Made by a program: the position numbers and the translations under genes. From positions 62,001 through 126,000 of the forward strand of contig DXCV01000056.1 in NCBI GenBank assembly GCA_019115825.1: a DNA stretch of 64,000 bases. Reading direction: 5' to 3'. This document shows positions 33,652-41,832 of the stretch, one piece after another (position 1 is the stretch's first letter; each line of letters starts with the position of its first letter). Origin of the DNA: Candidatus Bacteroides pullicola. Its GTDB lineage: Bacteria > Bacteroidota > Bacteroidia > Bacteroidales > Bacteroidaceae. The notes beneath the pieces are model-generated. The model was given only the letters and a program-made list of their open reading frames with translations, did not search any database and had not been told where the DNA came from.

Positions 33652-36420
33652 TCAGTGCGCTTCCAGCCAGTTCCGGCCCCAGCCGCAGTCTGCTTTCAGG
33701 GGCACTTGCATGGGGCAGGCGTTCTCCATTTCCTGGATGACGATTTCCTGCACCCGTTCCTTTTCGTCCGAGGGGACGCTGAAGTTCAGTTCGTCGTGCA
33801 CCTGCAATATCATCTTGGCTTTTAGGCCCTCTTCGGTGAAGCGGCGGTAGATGCGGACCATGGCCACTTTGATGATGTCTGCCGCGCTGCCTTGTATCGG
33901 GGCATTGATGGCGTTGCGTTCGGCATAACCGCGGACAGTGGCGTTGCGCGAGTTGATATCCGGCAGGAAACGCTTGCGTTGGAAGATGGTCTCCACGTAA
34001 CCCTGCTTGCGTGCCACCTCAATGCAGTGGTCCATATATGCCTTCACCTTCGGATAGGTCTCAAAGTATCCGTCGATGAGTTCCTTGGCCTCTTGGCGCG
34101 ACACGCCCATACGTTCGGCCAGTCCGAAGGTGGAGATGCCGTAGATGATGCCGAAGTTGGCCGTCTTGGCCTTGCGGCGCATGTCTTGGGTCACGTCGTG
34201 GATGTCTACCTTGAATATCTTGGCGGCGGTGGCGGCATGGATGTCGTGGCCGCTGCGGAAGGCGTCTATCATGTTCTCGTCCCCGCTGAGGTGAGCCATG
34301 ATGCGCAGTTCAATTTGTGAATAGTCGGCCGAAAAGAACGCGCATCCATCGTCCGGGATGAAGGCTTTGCGCATCTCCTTGCCGTCGTCGTCGCGCACGG
34401 GGATGTTCTGCAGGTTGGGGTTGCTGGAACTGAGGCGGCCCGTGGCGGTGACGGCCTGGTTGAAGGAGGTGTGTATGCGTCCTGTTCGGGGATTGATGAG
34501 CTGGGGTAGGGCGTCCACATAGGTGCCCAGCAGTTTCTTCAGGCCGCGGTAGTCCAGAATTTTTCCCACCACGTCGTGCTTGCTGCGCAGGCTTTCCAAC
34601 ACTTCCTCGGAGGTGACATATTGGCCGGTTTTGGTCTTCTTGGCCTTGTCGGCAATTTTCAGGTGTTCGAACAGCACTTCGCCCACCTGGCGAGGGGAGG
34701 CGATGTTGAATCGTTCCCCGGTCATGTGGTAGATGTCCTGCTCGATTTCGGCCAGGCGTGCGGTGAAAAGGCGGGAAGTTTCGCGCAGGCTTTCCGTGTC
34801 GATGCGTACGCCGTTGCTCTCCAGGTTGACCAGGACGGGGACGAGGGGCATCTCGATGTTATTGAACAGGTTGAAGGCATTGTGGGTTTCCAGCTCTTTT
34901 TCCAGCACGTTTTTCAGACGCAGGGTGATGTCGGCATCCTCGCAGGCGTAGCGGTATACATTGGCGGGGGGCAGGTCGCGCATGGATTTCTGTCCCTTGC
35001 CGCGCGGGCCGATGAGTTGCTCGATGTGGATGGTGCGGTAGTTCAGGTAGACCTCGGCCAGGTAGTCCATGTTGTGCCGCAGTTCGGGTTGCAGGACATA
35101 GTGGGCCAGCATCGTGTCGAACAGGGGGCCGGCCACGCGCACGCCGTAGTTTTGCAGGACGATGATGTCGTATTTGATGTTCTGTCCCACCTTCAGGCTT
35201 CCGGGGTTTTCGTAGAGCGGGCGGAGCAGGCTGGCCCTGTGCTCGGCTTCCTTGCGGTCGGCGGGGAAGGGGGCATACCAGGCGCGTCCTTCGGCATCAC
35301 TGAAGCTGGCGCCCACCAGTTCGGCTTCCATCGGTTCGGTGCTGGTGGTCTCGGTGTCGATGGAGAGGATGCCTGCGGGCATCAGTTGTTCCACCAAGGC
35401 GAGGATGTCCGTCTCGGTTTCCACAAGGCGGTAGTCCACGGTCTGCGTTTCCAGGCTTTCCAGTTCCGATGGATTGGCGGGTTCTGTTTCTTCCGGCTCG
35501 ATGGATGCGAACAAATCGCCTTGTGCGGGCGTGGAGGTGGGGGTGGGTTTTCCCAAAACGCGGTTCAGGAGGGAGCGGAACTCCAGTTCGTTGAAAATCT
35601 TGCGCAGGGCTTCCGGGTCGGGTTCTTCGCGCACCAGGGCGCCCATGTCCAGTTTGATGGGCACGTCGGTCTTGATGGTGGCCAGGAATTTGGAGAAGAC
35701 GATTTGTTCCTTGTTGGCTTCCACTTTGCCTCGCAAAGCCCCCTTCAATTCCTCGGTGTGCGCCAGGAGGTTCTCGATGCTGCCGAATTGGGCGATGAGT
35801 TTTTGGGCGGTCTTTTCACCCACGCCAGGGCAGCCGGGGATGTTGTCCGCCGTGTCGCCCATCAGGCCCAGCATGTCAATGACCTGGCTGGTGTCCGCGA
35901 TGTTGAATTTGGCTTTCACTTCCTCTGGACCCATGGTCTCGAAGCCCCCTGTATGCTTGGGGCGGTACATGAACACCGTGCCGCCCACCAGTTGGCCGTA
36001 GTCTTTGTCGGGGGTCATCATATAGGTAGGGATGCCGCGGCGTCCGGCTTCGGTGGCCAGGGTGCCAATGACATCGTCCGCCTCGTAGCCGGGTACCTCG
36101 AGGATGGGGATGCGGTAGGCGCGGATAATGTCCTTGATGACGGGCACGGAGAGGCGGATAGTTTCCGGAGTTTCTTCGCGTTGCGCTTTGTACTGCTCGT
36201 ATGCCTCGTGGCGGAAGGTGGGACCTGCAGGATCGAAGGCTATGCCGATATGGGTTGGATTCTCCTTTTTCAGCACTTCTTCGAGCGTGTTGACGAAGCC
36301 CATGATGGCCGAAGTGTTGAACCCTTTGGAGTTGACGCGCGGGTTTTTGATGAACGCATAATACGCGCGATAGATCAGCGCATAGGCGTCTAAAAGGAAG
36401 AGTTTGTCGGTTGATTTCAT
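33652..36420 (-). CDS. polA: DNA polymerase I
   Basis: 922 aa from the ATG at 36420 (MKSTDKLFLLDAYALIYRAYYAF); an upstream start at 36495 would add 25 atypical residues. The 5'-nuclease domain covers about 1-290. The 3'-5' exonuclease domain keeps its acidic residues (DTETTS, NIKYD, YACEDAD), so proofreading should be active, unlike many Gram-positive homologues. Polymerase motifs A (ADYSQIELRIMAHLSGDE), B (RRKAKTANFGIIYG) and C (VHDEL) are complete. It works in repair and Okazaki fragment maturation. Divergent from the polyprenyl synthase gene, with 86 bp between the two start codons. Confidence 0.96.
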   Translation of the reverse strand: MKSTDKLFLLDAYALIYRAYYAFIKNPRVNSKGFNTSAIMGFVNTLEEVLKKENPTHIGIAFDPAGPTFRHEAYEQYKAQREETPETIRLSVPVIKDIIRAYRIPILEVPGYEADDVIGTLATEAGRRGIPTYMMTPDKDYGQLVGGTVFMYRPKHTGGFETMGPEEVKAKFNIADTSQVIDMLGLMGDTADNIPGCPGVGEKTAQKLIAQFGSIENLLAHTEELKGALRGKVEANKEQIVFSKFLATIKTDVPIKLDMGALVREEPDPEALRKIFNELEFRSLLNRVLGKPTPTSTPAQGDLFASIEPEETEPANPSELESLETQTVDYRLVETETDILALVEQLMPAGILSIDTETTSTEPMEAELVGASFSDAEGRAWYAPFPADRKEAEHRASLLRPLYENPGSLKVGQNIKYDIIVLQNYGVRVAGPLFDTMLAHYVLQPELRHNMDYLAEVYLNYRTIHIEQLIGPRGKGQKSMRDLPPANVYRYACEDADITLRLKNVLEKELETHNAFNLFNNIEMPLVPVLVNLESNGVRIDTESLRETSRLFTARLAEIEQDIYHMTGERFNIASPRQVGEVLFEHLKIADKAKKTKTGQYVTSEEVLESLRSKHDVVGKILDYRGLKKLLGTYVDALPQLINPRTGRIHTSFNQAVTATGRLSSSNPNLQNIPVRDDDGKEMRKAFIPDDGCAFFSADYSQIELRIMAHLSGDENMIDAFRSGHDIHAATAAKIFKVDIHDVTQDMRRKAKTANFGIIYGISTFGLAERMGVSRQEAKELIDGYFETYPKVKAYMDHCIEVARKQGYVETIFQRKRFLPDINSRNATVRGYAERNAINAPIQGSAADIIKVAMVRIYRRFTEEGLKAKMILQVHDELNFSVPSDEKERVQEIVIQEMENACPMQVPLKADCGWGRNWLEAH

Positions 36421-36482
36421 TGATTTGTCTTTTTTTTCGTGGTAAAAATACAAAGAAAATATAGTATTCCCCTTTTTATTAC

Positions 36483-36490
36483 TACTTTTG
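36483..36490 (+). promoter_or_regulatory. -7 box of the polyprenyl synthase gene
   Basis: TACTTTTG, only 16 bp before the ATG at 36507, implying a very short leader. No -33 TTTG at the usual spacing. Confidence 0.5.
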
Positions 36491-36506
36491 TGCACAAATT
36501 ACGTAT

Positions 36507-37481
36507 ATGGACCGTTCATCTTTAATTATTGCACCGATTATCGGGGAGGTGGAAGACTTCAAACAGCTGTTTGGAGAATCTCTGTCCAGCTCCAATCTTT
36601 TGCTGCAGCAAGTCATTGCGCACATCCGGCAAAAGAGCGGGAAGATGATGCGCCCGATGTTGGTATTGCTGGCCGCCAAGCTCTTGGGTGGGGTAAAACC
36701 TGCCACGCTCCATGCGGCTGCGTCGTTGGAGTTGCTCCATACGGCCAGCCTGGTACATGACGATGTAGTGGATGACAGCACTGAACGTCGCGGCCAGCTT
36801 TCTGTGAATGCCCTGTATAATAACAAGGTGGCTGTGCTCACCGGCGATTATCTACTGGCTACGGCATTGGTTCAGGCCGGACTGACCCGTAACATTGGCA
36901 TCATCGACCTCATATCGGTACTGGGTCGCGAGTTGGCCGATGGGGAGTTGTTGCAGCTATCCAATGTTCGCAGCGAGCAGTTCTCCGAGGACGTTTATTT
37001 TGAAGTTATTCACAAGAAGACGGCAGCCCTATTTGCCGCCTGTACGAAGGCAGGAGCCTTGTCGGTGGACGCCGATGAGGAGAAAATCGAGTTCTTGCGT
37101 CGTTTTGGTGAGTATATCGGCCTTTGTTTCCAAATCAGGGATGACATTTTCGACTATTATGAAAGCAAGGAGATTGGCAAACCCACAGGTAACGATATGC
37201 TGGAAGGCAAGTTGACCCTGCCTGTGCTCTATGCGCTCAATTCTACGCATGACGAGGATGCTGCCGCCATTGCCCTGCGGGTGAAGTCCGGCAAAGCTAC
37301 AGCCGATGAAATCGCCCGTTTGATTGCATTTGCCAAGCAGCACGATGGCATTGAATACGCCATTCAGACGATGAATGGTTACCGGGATAAGGCGTTGGAT
37401 TTGCTGTCTTTTGCTCCTGCCAATGATGTAACGGATGCCTTGGCTGCTTATATCAATTACGTGGTGGAAAGGGAGAAATAA
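36507..37481 (+). CDS. Polyprenyl diphosphate synthase (long-chain trans type)
   Basis: 324 aa. It extends farnesyl or geranyl diphosphate with isopentenyl diphosphate for quinone side chains or similar. The first Asp-rich motif is LVHDDVVDD (about residues 82-90), followed by ERRG. The second is QIRDDIFDY near 213. GKTT-like GKMMRP and the Lys in HKKTAALF are present. The small residues before the first motif leave room for a long product, as in octaprenyl synthases, but the exact chain length cannot be read. It is a single-gene unit ending at a strong shared terminator. Confidence 0.92.
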   Translation: MDRSSLIIAPIIGEVEDFKQLFGESLSSSNLLLQQVIAHIRQKSGKMMRPMLVLLAAKLLGGVKPATLHAAASLELLHTASLVHDDVVDDSTERRGQLSVNALYNNKVAVLTGDYLLATALVQAGLTRNIGIIDLISVLGRELADGELLQLSNVRSEQFSEDVYFEVIHKKTAALFAACTKAGALSVDADEEKIEFLRRFGEYIGLCFQIRDDIFDYYESKEIGKPTGNDMLEGKLTLPVLYALNSTHDEDAAAIALRVKSGKATADEIARLIAFAKQHDGIEYAIQTMNGYRDKALDLLSFAPANDVTDALAAYINYVVEREK

Positions 37482-37510
37482 AGCGTTTTGCGCATCTGGC
37501 TCAATATAAT

Positions 37511-37582
37511 AAGGGCGCGGATTACGTTGACAGACACGGATAGTTTAGGGCTCCGTGCGGTATTTGCGTAATCCGCGCCTTT
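37511..37582. terminator. Bidirectional long-stem terminator
   Basis: AAGGGCGCGGATTACG (37511-37526) pairs with CGTAATCCGCGCCTTT (37567-37582) with one mismatch. A smaller CACGGA/TCCGTG hairpin lies inside. It separates the convergent polyprenyl synthase gene and deoC. Confidence 0.85.
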
Positions 37583-37598
37583 ATTCTGTCCTGCTGTA

Positions 37599-38501
37599 TC
37601 AGAAGAACTTTGTTTCTTGCCCCAGGATGTCCGAGAGCAGCAGGTTGGCCAGTCGGCTCGTGCCCAGTCGGAAGTAGAAGTTGTTCAGCCATTCTTCGCC
37701 TAATACTTCGCGGACGATGGTGTAGTAGGTCAGGGCGTCTTCCACAGTGTTCAATCCTCCTGCGGGCTTGAAGCCCACGCGGCGGCCGGTCAGCTCGTAG
37801 TATTCCTTGATGGCTTGGCACATCACGTAGGCGGCTTCCGGCGTGGCGGCTGGTTGTTGCTTGCCCGTGCTGGTCTTGATGAAGTCTGCGCCTGCATACA
37901 TGGCCAGGATGGATGCCTTTTTGATGTTCTCGGCGGTTTTCAGCGCGCCGGTTTCCAGGATGACTTTCAGACGGTGCGTCTTGCAGGTTTCCTTCAATTC
38001 CTCGATTTCATCGCACATGGCCTCGTAGTCTCCTGCCAGGAACTTTCCTACGGGGATGACGATGTCTATCTCTGTAGCTCCGTCAGCTATGGCCATGGCT
38101 GTCTCGGCAATCTTCACCTCGGTGAAGGTCTGCGAGGAGGGGAATCCGCCCGACACGCAGGCGATTTGCACATCCTCCACTTCCAGCGTGTCGCGCACGA
38201 TTTCGGCAAAATTGGGGTAGACGCAGATGGCTGCTACGTTCTTCAGGTCGGGGTATTCCTCGTCGAAGCGGTTGACGTTTTGCGTGAAGCGCATGACGCT
38301 TTCATCGTTGTCCTCGCTGCGCAGGGTGGTGAGGTCGATACAGTTGAAGAGGAATTTCTTCACGTCCGGCGTATTGTATTCCTCGCGTTTTTGGGCGATA
38401 ATTCCGGCCACTTCGGCGGCGATGGTTGCGTCGTCCAGCTGGGTGTTGTACTTGCCGAGGGCGGCATCGTACTTGCTTTGGGTGGGTTCATTCTTTTCCA
38501 T
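37599..38501 (-). CDS. deoC: Deoxyribose-phosphate aldolase
   Basis: 300 aa. It cleaves deoxyribose 5-phosphate to acetaldehyde and glyceraldehyde 3-phosphate in nucleoside salvage. The Schiff-base Lys is in DFIKTSTGK and the second catalytic Lys in VGFKPAGGL. The extra N-terminal 50 residues and total length match the longer E. coli-like class. Last gene of the mnmG operon; its start overlaps the MazG-like gene by 14 bp. Confidence 0.95.
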   Translation of the reverse strand: MEKNEPTQSKYDAALGKYNTQLDDATIAAEVAGIIAQKREEYNTPDVKKFLFNCIDLTTLRSEDNDESVMRFTQNVNRFDEEYPDLKNVAAICVYPNFAEIVRDTLEVEDVQIACVSGGFPSSQTFTEVKIAETAMAIADGATEIDIVIPVGKFLAGDYEAMCDEIEELKETCKTHRLKVILETGALKTAENIKKASILAMYAGADFIKTSTGKQQPAATPEAAYVMCQAIKEYYELTGRRVGFKPAGGLNTVEDALTYYTIVREVLGEEWLNNFYFRLGTSRLANLLLSDILGQETKFF

Positions 38502-38829
38502 GTTCGTCTTTCAGTTTGGGGTTGTTGATATGTCGTGTGCGGTCGCGGTCGGTCTTCTTCTGCAGGGTCTTTGTAAAGGCGTCCGTCAGGTTGACGCCCG
38601 TCTGGTTGGCGATGCAGAGCAGGACCCACAGCACGTCCGCCAGTTCTTCTTCCAGGTTGTCTTTTTCGCCCGCTTTGAATGACTGGTCGCCGTAGCGCCG
38701 GGCCATGACACGGGCCAGTTCGCCCACTTCTTCGGTCAGCACGGCCATGTTGGTCAGTTCGCTGAAGTAGCACACGCCGTAGGTGTGTATCCAAGCGTCT
38801 ACTTGTTGTTGTGCTTCTTCCAGTGTCAT
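38488..38829 (-). CDS. MazG-like nucleotide pyrophosphohydrolase
   Basis: 113 aa, all-alpha NTP-PPase fold. The metal-binding pattern is EEVGELARVMAR followed by EEELADVLWVLLCIANQTGVNL. It removes pyrophosphate from (d)NTPs, often damaged or excess ones. Short single-domain members like this are widespread in Bacteroidota. Six bases separate it from dtd and its 3' end overlaps deoC, so translation is probably coupled. Confidence 0.9.
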   Translation of the reverse strand: MTLEEAQQQVDAWIHTYGVCYFSELTNMAVLTEEVGELARVMARRYGDQSFKAGEKDNLEEELADVLWVLLCIANQTGVNLTDAFTKTLQKKTDRDRTRHINNPKLKDEHGKE

Positions 38830-38834
38830 AGTTT

Positions 38835-39287
38835 CTATTCTTTGTTTTTCGTATCTATGCAGATGGTCACAGGTCCGTCGTTCAGCAGTTCAACCTTCAT
38901 GTCGGCTCCAAATTCGCCGGTTTCAACGGGCTTCCCGAGGGCAAGTCCGAGTTCACTGCAGAATTGTTCATAGAGTGGGATGGAGATTTCGGGCCTTGCA
39001 GCGCGGATGTACGACGGGCGGTTGCCTTTCTTGGTCGAAGCGTGTAGGGTGAACTGGCTTACAACCAAGATGTCACCCCCAATCTCCAGGATGGATTTGT
39101 TCATCACGCCGTTCTCGTCGTCGAAGATGCGCAGGTTGACAATCTTGCGGCACAGCCAGTCGATGTCTTCCTTTCCGTCGGAATCTTCGATGCCTACCAG
39201 CACCAGTATCCCTGTGCCTATGGCGGATTTCTGTCGGCCGTCAATGGTGACGGAAGCGTGTTTTGTGCGTTGTATGACTATTCTCAT
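38835..39287 (-). CDS. dtd: D-aminoacyl-tRNA deacylase
   Basis: 150 aa. It removes D-amino acids from mischarged tRNA. The two active-site motifs are clear: SQFTLHAST (about residues 77-85) and NDGPVTI near 137. The usual cross-subunit Gly-cisPro is covered by the variant RPSYIRAARPE region. Its ATG overlaps the uvrC stop by four bases (ATGA), typical of coupled translation. Confidence 0.95.
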   Translation of the reverse strand: MRIVIQRTKHASVTIDGRQKSAIGTGILVLVGIEDSDGKEDIDWLCRKIVNLRIFDDENGVMNKSILEIGGDILVVSQFTLHASTKKGNRPSYIRAARPEISIPLYEQFCSELGLALGKPVETGEFGADMKVELLNDGPVTICIDTKNKE

Positions 39288-41185
39288 TTCAGTTCGGTTG
39301 ATGGATTTGTACTATCTGTGGGCAAAGGTACAAATTCTTTGGACGCGGTGGTTGTGCCGGGTGTGGATTTTGCCTTGAAATGTGCTTCCAGCAGGTTTGT
39401 CTTGGCTTCACCCACCACGGCTGCCAAAGCCTCATGGTCGGCCTCGCGGATGCGTTTCACGCTCTTGAACTCTTTCAGCAGAGCCTCCTTCGCCTTGGGA
39501 CCGATGCCTTTGATTTCATCCAGTTCCGAGGCAATCTGTCGCTTACTGCGCTTTTCGCGATGGAAGGTGATGGCATAGCGGTGCACCTCGTCCTGGATGC
39601 GCGTCAGCAACTTAAAAAGCGGACTGGTCTGCTTCATGCCGATAACTTGCGGCGGAAAACCGAAAAGCAATTCCGATGTGCGGTGACGGTCGTCCTTGGC
39701 CAGGCCTGCAATAGGTATGTCCAGTTGCAGCTCGTCCAGTACCTCTTTTACGGCGCTCATTTGCCCCTTTCCACCGTCGGTGATGAGGAGGTCGGGCAGG
39801 GGTGCGTTCTCCTCTATGGCGCGCTGATAGCGGCGTCTGACGACCTCTTGCATTGAGGCGTAGTCGTCCGGACCTTCCACCGTCTTGATGTTGTATTTCC
39901 TGTAATCCTTTTTAGAGGGTTTCCCTTTGACAAATACCACACAGCCTGCCACAGGGTCAGCTCCCTGGATATTGGAGTTGTCGAAGCACTCGATGCGGAT
40001 GGGCAGGCGGTCCAGGCGCAGGGCTTCCTGAATCTCTTTTAGCAAACGGGTGGTGCGTTGTTCGGGATTCAGCTTTTCGGACTGTTTCAAGCGGTCGGCC
40101 TTGTATTGTTTCACATTCAAGATGGAGAGGTCGAGCAAGGTTTTCTTTTCCCCGCGTTGGGGAACGGTGAAAACGACGTCTTTCAGCTCAATGTCGAGGG
40201 GAAAGGGGACGATAATCTCGCGCGACCGGCTCTTGTAGCGTTCGCGCATCTCGACGATGCCCAGGGTCAGCAGCTCCTCTTTGCTCTCATTCAGCTGTTT
40301 CTTGTATTCGAAGGTGAAGGCTTGGTTGATGGCTCCGTTCGTGATGTGCAGGTAATTGACGAAAGCCACGTTTTCATCGTGGTCCTCCTCGATGGAGAAT
40401 ACGTCGATATTGTGCAGCACGTGGCTGACCACTTCCGATTTCGAGCGGTAATTCTCCAGCAGCAGGTACTTTTCTTTCACCTTCTGCGCCTCCTCGAATT
40501 TCAGTTCGGTGGCCAGGTTCTGCATCTGCTGGTAGAGTTGCTGCTCGATGGCGCGCGTGTTGCCTTTCAGGATCTCCTTGATTTGGGCAATGTTCTGCAT
40601 GTATTCCTCGTGGGTCTGCTTGCCGATGCAAGGACCGGCGCAGTTCTTGATGTGGTATTCCAGGCAAACCTTGAACTTGCCGGTACGGATGTTCTCCGGG
40701 GACAAGTCGTGTTTGCAAGTCCGCAGTGGAAATAGGTGCTTGATGAGATCCAGTAGGGCGTACATCGTTGGTACGTGGCTGTACGGGCCGAAGTAGGCGG
40801 AGCCGTTACGGATGATTTTCCGGGTGCGGAACACGCGGGGAAACCATTCGTTCTGCACGCAGATGGACGGGTATGTTTTGTCATCCTTCAGTAAGACGTT
40901 GTACCTGGGCTTGTATCTCTTGATGAGGTTGTTCTCCAGCAGCAGGGCATCTTCCTCCGTTTTCACCACGATATACCGGATGTCGGCAATCTTGCTGACG
41001 AGGATGCGCGTCTTGCCAGGTTCGTGCTCGCGGTTGAAGTAGGACGACACGCGCCGTTTCAGGTTCTTGGCCTTGCCGACGTAGATGATGGTGCCCTCTG
41101 CATTCAGGTATTGGTAGATGCCGGGAGTCTCCGGTAAGTTGAGCACGATGTTGCGCAGGTAGTCGTTGGTCTTGAGTTCGTCCAT
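39284..41185 (-). CDS. uvrC: Excinuclease ABC subunit C
   Basis: 633 aa. It makes both incisions in nucleotide excision repair. The N-terminal GIY-YIG nuclease reads GIYQYLNAEGTIIYVGKAKNLKRR. A Cys-rich segment follows (RTCKHDLSPENIRTGKFKVC, with CAGPC). The UVR helix pair lies near 210-245 and the RNase H-like second nuclease at ECFDNSNIQGADPVAG. The helix-hairpin-helix tail is IKGIGPKAKEALLKEF. The order mnmG-apt-uvrC-dtd is a familiar Bacteroidota arrangement. Confidence 0.96.
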   Translation of the reverse strand: MDELKTNDYLRNIVLNLPETPGIYQYLNAEGTIIYVGKAKNLKRRVSSYFNREHEPGKTRILVSKIADIRYIVVKTEEDALLLENNLIKRYKPRYNVLLKDDKTYPSICVQNEWFPRVFRTRKIIRNGSAYFGPYSHVPTMYALLDLIKHLFPLRTCKHDLSPENIRTGKFKVCLEYHIKNCAGPCIGKQTHEEYMQNIAQIKEILKGNTRAIEQQLYQQMQNLATELKFEEAQKVKEKYLLLENYRSKSEVVSHVLHNIDVFSIEEDHDENVAFVNYLHITNGAINQAFTFEYKKQLNESKEELLTLGIVEMRERYKSRSREIIVPFPLDIELKDVVFTVPQRGEKKTLLDLSILNVKQYKADRLKQSEKLNPEQRTTRLLKEIQEALRLDRLPIRIECFDNSNIQGADPVAGCVVFVKGKPSKKDYRKYNIKTVEGPDDYASMQEVVRRRYQRAIEENAPLPDLLITDGGKGQMSAVKEVLDELQLDIPIAGLAKDDRHRTSELLFGFPPQVIGMKQTSPLFKLLTRIQDEVHRYAITFHREKRSKRQIASELDEIKGIGPKAKEALLKEFKSVKRIREADHEALAAVVGEAKTNLLEAHFKAKSTPGTTTASKEFVPLPTDSTNPSTELK

Positions 41186-41201
41186 AGCAGGAGGTTTTTC
41201 A

Positions 41202-41237
41202 GGCGCGGGTTACGTCGTTTCCCGTGCAACCCGCGCC
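41202..41237 (-). terminator. GC-rich hairpin between apt and uvrC
   Basis: GGCGCGGGTT and AACCCGCGCC form a perfect 10-bp stem. There is no T run on the minus strand, so it may be an attenuator, RNA-stability element or weak terminator within the operon. Confidence 0.5.
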
Positions 41238-41249
41238 GGTAAGTTCTTC

Positions 41250-41774
41250 TCAGAGGGCAAGCACTGTGTCCAGTTCCACGTCCTTGCCGAGGTTTTCCCG
41301 TCCGTTGAGCGCTTTCAGCTCGATGAGGAAGTTGACGTACACTTTCTTGGGGTGCAGCGTGCCCACCATCTCGCAGGCGGCGCGCATGGTGCCTCCCGTG
41401 GCCAGCAGGTCGTCGTGCATCAGCACTACGTCCTCCGGACCGATGGCGTCCTTGTGGATTTGGATGGTGTCCGTCCCGTATTCTTTTTCGTAGCTGATTT
41501 CAATGGTTTCAGCGGGCAACTTACCCGGCTTGCGCACCATGATGAATCCTGCGCCCAGTCTTTCGGCCAGGATGGAACCGAGGATGAAGCCGCGCGATTC
41601 GATGCCGGCCACCTTGGTGATGCCCTTGTCCTTGTACATTTCATACAGGATGTCCGCAGCGGCACGCAAGGCCACGGGGTCTTTGAACAGTGTCGTTACG
41701 TCGTAGAACAGGATGCCGGGCTTCGGGTAATCCGGTATCGTACGGATGCTTTTCAGAAGTGTTTCTTTGCTCAT
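41250..41774 (-). CDS. apt: Adenine phosphoribosyltransferase
   Basis: 174 aa. It converts adenine and PRPP to AMP. The PRPP-binding motif is VVLMHDDLLATGGTM (about residues 116-130), and the N-terminal IPDYPKPGILFYDVT is typical of Apt. Length is normal. It lies 58 bp downstream of mnmG, with the parS-like site in between. Confidence 0.95.
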   Translation of the reverse strand: MSKETLLKSIRTIPDYPKPGILFYDVTTLFKDPVALRAAADILYEMYKDKGITKVAGIESRGFILGSILAERLGAGFIMVRKPGKLPAETIEISYEKEYGTDTIQIHKDAIGPEDVVLMHDDLLATGGTMRAACEMVGTLHPKKVYVNFLIELKALNGRENLGKDVELDTVLAL

Positions 41775-41807
41775 ATTCAGTCTTTTTATAGGGTTTATTC
41801 AACTTTT

Positions 41808-41823
41808 TGTTTCACGTGGAACG
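41808..41823. promoter_or_regulatory. parS-like ParB binding site
   Basis: The sequence TGTTTCACGTGGAACG, read on the minus strand, matches the general bacterial parS pattern TGTTNCACGTGAAACA at every position but the first. It lies in the 58-bp gap between mnmG and apt, and mnmG (gidA) is a common neighbour of parS and the replication origin. No parA/parB gene is in the window. Confidence 0.7.
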
Positions 41824-41832
41824 CGGTCGCGC

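Noticed and set aside
34576..36393. Long open frame on the plus strand (605 codons)
   Set aside because: It is antisense to polA, which has complete polymerase and nuclease motifs. The shadow comes from GC-biased codons.
36420..36495. Longer N-terminus for DNA polymerase I
   Set aside because: The extra 25 residues are polar, AT-rich in coding and absent from the family; the ATG at 36420 gives the normal start.
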